From Bacteroidota bacterium (GTDB lineage Bacteria > Bacteroidota > Bacteroidia > Chitinophagales > Chitinophagaceae): a stretch of 64,000 bases of DNA. Of this stretch, positions 57,421 through 64,000 are shown in pieces (positions within the stretch are counted from its first letter, which is position 1; every line of letters starts with the position of its first letter). The notes below the pieces were generated by a model. It was not told the DNA's origin. It saw nothing but the letters and a program-made list of their open reading frames with translations, and did not search any database. A program made the position numbers and the translations under genes. The stretch spans positions 1 to 64,000 of the forward strand of contig JABDDT010000002.1 in NCBI GenBank assembly GCA_013287475.1. The letters are read 5' to 3'.

Positions 57421-57541
57421 GGTTATGGGATATGAGATATGGGTTATGAGATATGGGATATGGGTTAAGGGTTATAGGATTTGAACTAACTATGAGTAGA
57501 ATAAAATTTAAATTCATATCTCATAACCCATATCTCATAAT
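57419..57541. repeat. Heptad inverted repeat, family C
   Basis: 25-bp perfect arms TATGAGATATGGGTTATGAGATATG (57431-57455) / complement (57515-57539). Confidence 0.93.
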
Positions 57542-59154
57542 TATTTTATAATCATCTTCTCCAATGCTCCATCTCTTTTATAAATATCATCTCTGAAATT
57601 GATCCTTCCTTTATCGTCAACGAATGCAGTTATATAACCGATGTATACTGGTATAGGATTTTTCAGTGTAACATATTTTTCAACGCCTTTATGCATGGCT
57701 GCGACGATTTTTGCAGCTGACCAGCCTGTATCATTCCTCAAAAGATAAATGGCTAATTTTTCGGGCTCTCCAAGGCGTATGCAACCGTGACTGAAAGCAC
57801 GCGTGGAATGCTGAAAAAGACTTTTTGCAGGTGTGTCGTGCAGGTAGATATTATAGGAATTGGGAAATAAAAATTTAACCAGTCCAAGGGAATTCTTCGG
57901 TCCGGGCTTTTGCCTTACGCGGTTTCCAACCCACTCCATATTATTTCGTTTCAGATAATTCGGATCCTTTTGGATTCCGGGCAAAATTTCATTCTTAAGA
58001 ATGGAAGCGGGTACATCCCAGTAAGGACTGAATACGATATACTTTATATCGCCGGAAAATAAAACTGTTTTATGAACATTCTTGCCTACCACTACGTTCA
58101 TGGAAAAATCTAAGGTATCGTCATCAAAGACGTATAGCATGAATGAAGGGATGTTAATGATCAGGTAATGACTTTTTAAATCCAGGGGCAACCAGCGTGC
58201 ACGCTCCATATTTATAATAATTTTCCGAACATAATCCCGTAACGGTGTATTGAGATAACGTAAAAACACAGTACCTGCGATTCCGTCTGCTGTCATTCCA
58301 TAGCGGGTTTGAAATGATTTGATAGCGGCCTGCAGGCTGTCATCAAATATTTCACTGCCATTGTCCTGCTTAAGATCTCCCAATTCGTATAATTTTTTTC
58401 TGATAAGAACAATATCAGGCGAACGGTCATTGAGTTTAAATTTGTTTTTAACATCTAACGGTTTCCATTCAGCCGACGTTTCCAGTTGCCTGTATTTTTT
58501 CAAAGCTGCTTTCAACATATTGTATTGACGGAAACTGTAATTATCAGAGAAAAGTGGCGCTGAAGTATCCCTGATGAGGGAGTCAGTGATAAAAGGCAGA
58601 TCGAGTTTTTTCCTGGGAATATACCATTGCAGTTTAGTGGTTTGGTTTTCTGAGATTCCATTCCATACCCTGTCTGCATAAAAAAGATATTCGGCTGTCA
58701 GCAGTATTTCCAGCACGGAGTCCGGCCTGGTGGTCACTGCCGGATTATTGATGAGACTGTCCAGGCTTTTTATGTAAGGGGCAGATTCCAGGATGCCTTC
58801 GTCCTGCAAATTATTAAGATGCGTGTATAAATTACCGGCATCTTCTATGAGTCCCGATTTTTCGTACCATGCATATCTATTATTACGGTATTTATAAAAC
58901 TGTTGAACTTCGGAAGCGTATTTTCCGAGCAATGGGAAATCACCGAGAATTTTTTTGACTCGGCTGATATCCAGAAAAAGGATTTGCTGATCACTGAATG
59001 CACCTTTAAAAGATGCGTCCCGGTTTAAAAGAGAGTCAGTTTTTACAGCGACTACTGGTTGCTTTACTTCCTGATTGTGACAGGCGATCAGTAAAACCAA
59101 AACGATCAGGGTACAAAGTAAAAAAGAGAAGCTGACATTTTTTGTCATGACCAT
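57541..59154 (-). CDS. L,D-transpeptidase (YcbB-like) with peptidoglycan-binding domain
   Basis: YkuD motif HSTRAFSHGCIRLGEPEKLA; PG-binding IKSFQTRYGMTADGIAG. Confidence 0.93.
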   Translation of the reverse strand: MVMTKNVSFSFLLCTLIVLVLLIACHNQEVKQPVVAVKTDSLLNRDASFKGAFSDQQILFLDISRVKKILGDFPLLGKYASEVQQFYKYRNNRYAWYEKSGLIEDAGNLYTHLNNLQDEGILESAPYIKSLDSLINNPAVTTRPDSVLEILLTAEYLFYADRVWNGISENQTTKLQWYIPRKKLDLPFITDSLIRDTSAPLFSDNYSFRQYNMLKAALKKYRQLETSAEWKPLDVKNKFKLNDRSPDIVLIRKKLYELGDLKQDNGSEIFDDSLQAAIKSFQTRYGMTADGIAGTVFLRYLNTPLRDYVRKIIINMERARWLPLDLKSHYLIINIPSFMLYVFDDDTLDFSMNVVVGKNVHKTVLFSGDIKYIVFSPYWDVPASILKNEILPGIQKDPNYLKRNNMEWVGNRVRQKPGPKNSLGLVKFLFPNSYNIYLHDTPAKSLFQHSTRAFSHGCIRLGEPEKLAIYLLRNDTGWSAAKIVAAMHKGVEKYVTLKNPIPVYIGYITAFVDDKGRINFRDDIYKRDGALEKMIIK

Positions 59155-59160
59155 GTTTTC

Positions 59161-59193
59161 AAAAAAAATCCCTCCCGCTATGGCGGGAAGGAT
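59161..59193 (-). terminator. Intrinsic terminator of the RRM gene
   Basis: ATCCCTCCCGC-TATG-GCGGGAAGGAT with A8 on the left (U tract on the minus strand). Confidence 0.88.
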
Positions 59194-59219
59194 TTCAATA
59201 AATCAATATGGTGTGAAGA

Positions 59220-59591
59220 TTAATAGTCCCTGTCAAAGCCGCCACCACCGCCATTTCCACGGTTGAAGCCACCTTTCTTGTAACCACCACCACCTCCGCT
59301 TCCGCCTCCGAAACTTCTCTTTTTGAAACCGCCGCCACTGCCACCCTGTTGTTTAGGCTGGGATTCATTCACTATAATCTTACGACCCATTACTTCTGAA
59401 TCATAAAGTGCCGTAATGGCCGCCTGCGCTTCCGCATCGTTTTCCATTTCAACAAATCCAAAGCCTTTGCTTCGGCCTGAAACTTTGTCCTTAACGATTT
59501 TTGCAGAACCAACAGCTCCGTGTTGTTCAAAAAGACTTCTCAGATCCTCATCGGTCATTTGCCAGGAGAGGTTTCCAACATAAATGTTCAT
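59220..59591 (-). CDS. RRM-domain RNA-binding protein with Gly-rich tail
   Basis: MNIYVGNLSWQMTDEDLRSLFEQHGAV; KGFGFVEM; GGGGSGGGGG tail. Confidence 0.95.
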   Translation of the reverse strand: MNIYVGNLSWQMTDEDLRSLFEQHGAVGSAKIVKDKVSGRSKGFGFVEMENDAEAQAAITALYDSEVMGRKIIVNESQPKQQGGSGGGFKKRSFGGGSGGGGGYKKGGFNRGNGGGGGFDRDY

Positions 59592-59780
59592 TGTGCTAAA
59601 ATTAAAAATGATAAAAACAACTCTAAACTTCGTAGCTACAATGAACGATGGTCCTATCTAAAGAAGGGCACCAGCACAGCTTATAACTAGAATAACAGAG
59701 CGATTGTAAAGATAGTAATTTTTATAAATCAGTAAAATTTTGTACATCGGGCATAGGTGGGAGAAAAGGTCCGGCCTGAA

Positions 59781-59807
59781 AGAAAAAATCCCGCTAAAAG
59801 CGGGATT
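59781..59807 (-). terminator. Intrinsic terminator of the rpsF-rpsR-rplI operon
   Basis: AATCCCGCT-AAA-AGCGGGATT with a poly-A tract on the left. Confidence 0.88.
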
Positions 59808-59826
59808 CAAAATCTTTGGAGGACTA

Positions 59827-60273
59827 TTATTCGGCGCTTACTTCGAATTCAACTTCAGTTTCATTGCCGTGGCCAAAATCAACCTTTGCCTTGTAAGTCC
59901 CAAGTTCTTTCACTTCAGAAAGAATATGAATACGCCGCCGGTCGATTTCATAACCCTTCTGGTCACGTATGGCGCGGGCCAACTGTACGGAAGTGACACT
60001 TCCGAAAATCTTTCCGCTGGTACCGGTTTTTGCACCGATTTTCAACGGGGAGCCTTTCAGTACTTCGATTACTTTGTTAACTTCAGCCAGTAGTTTTTCT
60101 TCTTTCTTTTTCTGCTGTTTGATTTTCTCATCCAGCTGTTTAAGATTGGACGGACTGGCTTCTATCGCCTTTTTTTGTGGAATCAGGAAATTGCGCGCAT
60201 AACCATTTTTTACACTCACCTTTTCATGGGCGGCGCCAAGATTATCCACGTCCTGAATCAGAATGATTTCCAT
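59827..60273 (-). CDS. rplI: 50S ribosomal protein L9
   Basis: MEIILIQDVDNLGAAHEKVSVKNGYARNFLIPQKKA. Confidence 0.97.
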   Translation of the reverse strand: MEIILIQDVDNLGAAHEKVSVKNGYARNFLIPQKKAIEASPSNLKQLDEKIKQQKKKEEKLLAEVNKVIEVLKGSPLKIGAKTGTSGKIFGSVTSVQLARAIRDQKGYEIDRRRIHILSEVKELGTYKAKVDFGHGNETEVEFEVSAE

Positions 60274-60314
60274 TATTAATTATTTGATCCTCCGGCTTAG
60301 CCGAAAGGAAAGTA

Positions 60315-60581
60315 TTACTTAAATAAATCCGTTACGTATGGGAGGATGGCCATCTGCCTTGCTTTCTTTATCGCATCGGCTACCTTACGCTGATATTTCA
60401 GCGAATTACCCGTGATACGACGCGGAAGCATCTTACCCTGTTCGTTCAGAAATTTTTTCAGGAATTCACCGTCTTTATAATCCACATAACGGATGTGGTA
60501 TTTTTTGAAACGGCAGAATTTCTTCGCCCTTTGCTGGGTCTTGATCGCGGTCAGGTATTTGATCTCGTTGGTCTTTGCCAT
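60315..60581 (-). CDS. rpsR: 30S ribosomal protein S18
   Basis: [36 protein letters not shown]; start set to [10 protein letters not shown]. Confidence 0.96.
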   Translation of the reverse strand: MAKTNEIKYLTAIKTQQRAKKFCRFKKYHIRYVDYKDGEFLKKFLNEQGKMLPRRITGNSLKYQRKVADAIKKARQMAILPYVTDLFK

Positions 60582-60585
60582 GATA

Positions 60586-60939
60586 TTATGCCTCCGCTTT
60601 TTCTGTTCCTGATGGTACACCACTTCTCTTTCTGGCATTGTACTCGACGGCGTATTTATCGAGTTTGGTAGCCATAAAACGTAACACGGTTTCGTCGCGG
60701 AGAATCTGAATTTTCAGTTTCTCATTGAAGTCGGATGGCGCATAATATTCCATTACCCAGTATAAACCAGTGGTTTTTTTCTGGATGGGATACGCCAGTG
60801 ATTTAAGACCCCAGGGATTGTCGTGCACCACTTTGCCGCCGTTTTCTTTAACGAAGGCAGTGAATTTGTTCTGGGTGGCTTTAAAGTCCTCCTCAGACAG
60901 CACAGGGGTAAAAATCACCATCAATTCATAATTGTTCAT
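60586..60939 (-). CDS. rpsF: 30S ribosomal protein S6
   Basis: [35 protein letters not shown]; start set to 60939. Confidence 0.96.
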   Translation of the reverse strand: MNNYELMVIFTPVLSEEDFKATQNKFTAFVKENGGKVVHDNPWGLKSLAYPIQKKTTGLYWVMEYYAPSDFNEKLKIQILRDETVLRFMATKLDKYAVEYNARKRSGVPSGTEKAEA

Positions 60940-61014
60940 TTCCCTGTTTTTGTTTAAAATAAATAATTGGGCTGCGAAAGTAAAGCTTTTTAGGGAAATA
61001 GCGAAAGGAAAATC

Positions 61015-61070
61015 GTTGGCTGTTGGCCGTTGGCGGTCGGTCATCGGTCAACGGTCAACCGTCAACGATA
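61015..61070. repeat. Heptad array, family D, self-complementary
   Basis: GTTGGCT GTTGGCC GTTGGCG GTCGGTC ATCGGTC AACGGTC AACCGTC AACGATA. Confidence 0.92.
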
Positions 61071-61137
61071 ACCGACATGATGTCAGCACAAACACCAATG
61101 GCACTCTGTTTGAACGGCAAGCCTAAAACAGCCATCT

Positions 61138-62994
61138 ATGCAAAAAGGGAGTATTCGGGTAGAGACAGAAAACATCTTCCCCATCATTAAGAAATTTTTG
61201 TACAGCGATCATGAAATATTTCTTAGAGAACTGATTAGCAACGCGGTAGATGCATCTCAAAAACTGAAAACCCTCTCTTCCCTGGGGGAAGCCAAAGGCG
61301 AAATCGGAGACCTGCCCATCCATGTAAAGCTCGATAAAGAAGCTAAAACCCTCACTATTTCCGACCAGGGTATTGGTATGACGGCTGAAGAAGTAGATAA
61401 ATACCTGAACCAGGTAGCCCTTTCGGGAGCTGAAGAGTTTGTAAATAAATATAAAGGTCAGAACGAAAACGCCATTATCGGCAAATTCGGTCTTGGGTTT
61501 TATTCATCCTTCATGGTCAGCAGCAAGGTGGAAGTCATCACCAAATCCTATAAAGAAGACCAGCCCGCCGTGAAATGGGAATGCGATGGCAGCCCGGAAT
61601 ATAATCTAACTGAAGATCCCAAAACTGAAAGAGGCACCGATGTCGTCCTGTTTATTTCTGACGATTCCACAGAATTTCTGGACGATCACCGGATTCGAGG
61701 TATCCTAGAAAAATATTGCCGCTTTCTGCCCATACCCGTTTTCTTTGAGGAAAAACAAATTAATAATACACGCCCTGCCTGGACACGCAAGCCAAGCGAG
61801 CTTAGTACGGAAGATTATCAGGCTTTCTATAAAGAATTATATCCCTTTAATGAACCTCCGCTATTCTGGATACATCTGAATGTGGACTATCCTTTTAACC
61901 TCACGGGCATACTTTACTTTCCGAAAATCAAACAGACTTACGAGATTCAGAAAGACAAAATCCAGTTGTACAGCAACCAGGTTTTTGTTACGGATGAAGT
62001 AAAAGATATCGTTCCTGAATTCCTCATGCTGCTCCAGGGCGTGATTGACAGTCCGGATATTCCATTAAATGTGAGCCGCAGTTATCTCCAGGGAGATCCG
62101 AACGTAAAAAAGATTAACAACCATATCACAAAAAAAGTAGCGGACAAACTGGAAGAAATTTTTAACCGGGAAAGAAAAGAATACGAAGAGAAATGGGAAA
62201 GCCTCGGTCTTTTTGTGAAGTACGGCATGATGACCGACGATAAATTCCTGGAGAAAGCAAACAAGTTCCTCATCATGGAAGATGGCGACAGTTCGCGTTT
62301 TTATACTTTGGAAGAATATAAAAATACTGTTGAGGCCTTGCAGAAAAATAAGGATGGAAAGATCGTGATCATTTACACCAGCAATCCTGTTCAGCAGGAT
62401 AGTTATATCCGCACCGCACAGGGTAAAGGATATAAAATAGTAAAACTCGAGACCATCGTAGATGCCGGGTTCATCAACCAGATGGAAATGAAATGGGAAA
62501 ATGTTCATTTCACGCGTGTGGACAGTGAAGTGGTTGACAATCTCATCGACAAACAGGATTCAGCAGAATCAGTACTCAGCAAGGATGAAGTAGAGAAGTT
62601 GAAAACTTTATTTGCCTACGATATTCCTTCGCTAAATGTTTCTGTTGAAGTAAAAGGATTGAGTCCTGATGCAATGCCCGTCGTCGCTACCAGACCTGAA
62701 TTCATGCGACGCATGAAGGATATGGCTGCACTGAATGGAGGTGGAGGTATGGCCTCATTCTATGCAAATATGCCCGATGAAGTAACACTTACGGTAAACG
62801 GAAACCATCCTGTATATCCATATATTTTAAAAGAAACGGATCCGGAGAAACAGCAGAAGATCATCAGCAACCTGGCGGACCTCGCACTATTGAGCCAGGG
62901 TTTACTCAAGGGTGCCGAACTGACGAACTTTATTCAACGCAGTGTGGATCTTATCGAGAAAAAGGAACCGGGCAGAATCATTCTGGAAAGTTAA
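61138..62994 (+). CDS. htpG: Molecular chaperone HtpG (Hsp90)
   Basis: LYSDHEIFLRELISNAVDASQKL; DQGIGMT; GKFGLGFYSSFMV. Confidence 0.97.
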   Translation: MQKGSIRVETENIFPIIKKFLYSDHEIFLRELISNAVDASQKLKTLSSLGEAKGEIGDLPIHVKLDKEAKTLTISDQGIGMTAEEVDKYLNQVALSGAEEFVNKYKGQNENAIIGKFGLGFYSSFMVSSKVEVITKSYKEDQPAVKWECDGSPEYNLTEDPKTERGTDVVLFISDDSTEFLDDHRIRGILEKYCRFLPIPVFFEEKQINNTRPAWTRKPSELSTEDYQAFYKELYPFNEPPLFWIHLNVDYPFNLTGILYFPKIKQTYEIQKDKIQLYSNQVFVTDEVKDIVPEFLMLLQGVIDSPDIPLNVSRSYLQGDPNVKKINNHITKKVADKLEEIFNRERKEYEEKWESLGLFVKYGMMTDDKFLEKANKFLIMEDGDSSRFYTLEEYKNTVEALQKNKDGKIVIIYTSNPVQQDSYIRTAQGKGYKIVKLETIVDAGFINQMEMKWENVHFTRVDSEVVDNLIDKQDSAESVLSKDEVEKLKTLFAYDIPSLNVSVEVKGLSPDAMPVVATRPEFMRRMKDMAALNGGGGMASFYANMPDEVTLTVNGNHPVYPYILKETDPEKQQKIISNLADLALLSQGLLKGAELTNFIQRSVDLIEKKEPGRIILES

Positions 62995-63092
62995 ATTCAC
63001 CCGGAACATTAATGGTGAGACAGAATAATACTGAGTTGAATCATTCCTGCTTGCCGTAACATTCAGAAAACTAAGTGGCGTTCACTAAATAT

Positions 63093-63953
63093 TTATTTTT
63101 TTCCTGATTGTTGTCTTTGAAGGAATTCAAGTACATTTTCATGTTCCTCATGGTCGTATTTGAATTTCAATTTTTCAGCAACATGCATGGCATATTTGTC
63201 GAAAATTTCCATCATGATGAATATTGAATCCCAGATATTTTTGGCTTTATAATCGGGATATGTAGCGAGAATTTTTTTATATGCGTTCTTATCCAAATAT
63301 CTTTTCATCATTTTTCCCGATTGCCCGAAGGAAACCGAAAATCCTGTCTCCGTCCCGATATACCATTCAATCATCCGCATAAACATATGGCGAACCGGCC
63401 CTTCCATCATTGCTTTCACATATGTGATCTCTTTTCTTTTTAGTCCTTTGGAAATATTTGTTGCAACCCACCGGAATTCATTACAGCATTCTGCAAATTC
63501 ATTTTCCGAAGGCCTTTTAATCAGGTAATCTGAATCATCCGCTTTGCTTATATGATCGAACAAGCCATCTTTGTCCATCCACAAAACGGATAAGCTATCG
63601 GACTTGAAATCATTGTTGATTTTTTCTTTTGGATAGAGTGTCAGATCTATTCTGGTCTGGTCTTTGAAAAGCATTAAATAATGGAAACTATCTTTTTCAG
63701 CCTTTTGATCATCCACTGTTTTCATTTCGTCAGGAAGTTGCCATATGATTCTTTCTCCGAATATTGATGTCCATTGATGGTCGCTTATAAATTCTTCCAT
63801 TTGATTTACCACCAGAAAAATATCATAATCCTGATAAGCATCAGGAACAATTTTGCTGTTCGCGCGTGATCCCTGTAAAAGAATCGCCCTGATGCGGTCG
63901 TCCCGCATAGCGAGATCAATAAAGATTTGTTTTATTTCGGCGAGAGTTTTCAT
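63093..63953 (-). CDS. Aminoglycoside 6-adenylyltransferase-like nucleotidyltransferase (ANT(6)/AadS-AadE type)
   Basis: RAILLQGSRANSKIVPDAYQDYDIFLVV; RIDLTLYP; KMMKRYLDKNAYKKILATYPDY. Confidence 0.85.
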   Translation of the reverse strand: MKTLAEIKQIFIDLAMRDDRIRAILLQGSRANSKIVPDAYQDYDIFLVVNQMEEFISDHQWTSIFGERIIWQLPDEMKTVDDQKAEKDSFHYLMLFKDQTRIDLTLYPKEKINNDFKSDSLSVLWMDKDGLFDHISKADDSDYLIKRPSENEFAECCNEFRWVATNISKGLKRKEITYVKAMMEGPVRHMFMRMIEWYIGTETGFSVSFGQSGKMMKRYLDKNAYKKILATYPDYKAKNIWDSIFIMMEIFDKYAMHVAEKLKFKYDHEEHENVLEFLQRQQSGKK

Positions 63954-63986
63954 GGTATATGGTATATGGTTAATGGTATATGGTTC
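63952..63986. repeat. Heptad array, family F (ATGGTAT ATGGTAT ATGGTTA ATGGTAT ATGGTTC)
   Basis: 7-bp period touching the start codon of the ANT(6)-like gene. Confidence 0.88.
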
Positions 63987-64000
63987 TATTCATCTTCCAT

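Noticed and set aside
1-64000. Prophage, integrative element, defence island or biosynthetic gene cluster
   Set aside because: No integrase, transposase, phage structural, restriction or toxin-antitoxin genes recognised; gene content is mainly core metabolism.

Overview
This is 64 kb of ordinary-looking Bacteroidota chromosome. The lineage is an inference, perhaps Chitinophagales/Sphingobacteriia, from T9SS C-terminal sorting domains, TAnnTTTG-like promoters, paired M1 peptidases and MacB/FtsX-type ABC permeases. It holds about 50 mostly housekeeping genes: mlaEF, sucD, aspS, fabI, gatC, trpS, pepP, pssA-purS, rsmI, rsmG, tgt, gltA, met genes, mnmA, ssb, lysC, rpsF-rpsR-rplI and htpG. There is also a TolC/HlyD/ABC efflux locus with a sigma54-type two-component system, three T9SS cargo proteins and an ANT(6)-like nucleotidyltransferase. 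I saw no rRNA, tRNA, CRISPR array, transposase or prophage. The unusual content is between the genes. About 21 intergenic sites carry short tandem arrays with a strict 7-bp (sometimes 8-bp) period. The arrays come in several sequence families: TAAMGCY, AACCGTC/GTTGGCC, ATGGGAT/ATGAGAT, AATTAAT, ATGGTAT, and the octads GTGTGAGA and GGGAGTAT. They often form two inverted arms, often supply the stop codon of the upstream gene, and often run directly into the next start codon. At 41337-41399 nine consecutive heptads span exactly from the TAA stop of one gene to the ATG of the next. In three arrays one family changes into another without breaking register. The nearest precedent I know is the heptanucleotide STRR repeats of heterocystous cyanobacteria; I am not aware of a description in Bacteroidota. 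A second notable element is a four-helix-bundle (S23/IVP-type) ORF enclosed by ~74-bp inverted repeats between convergent genes.
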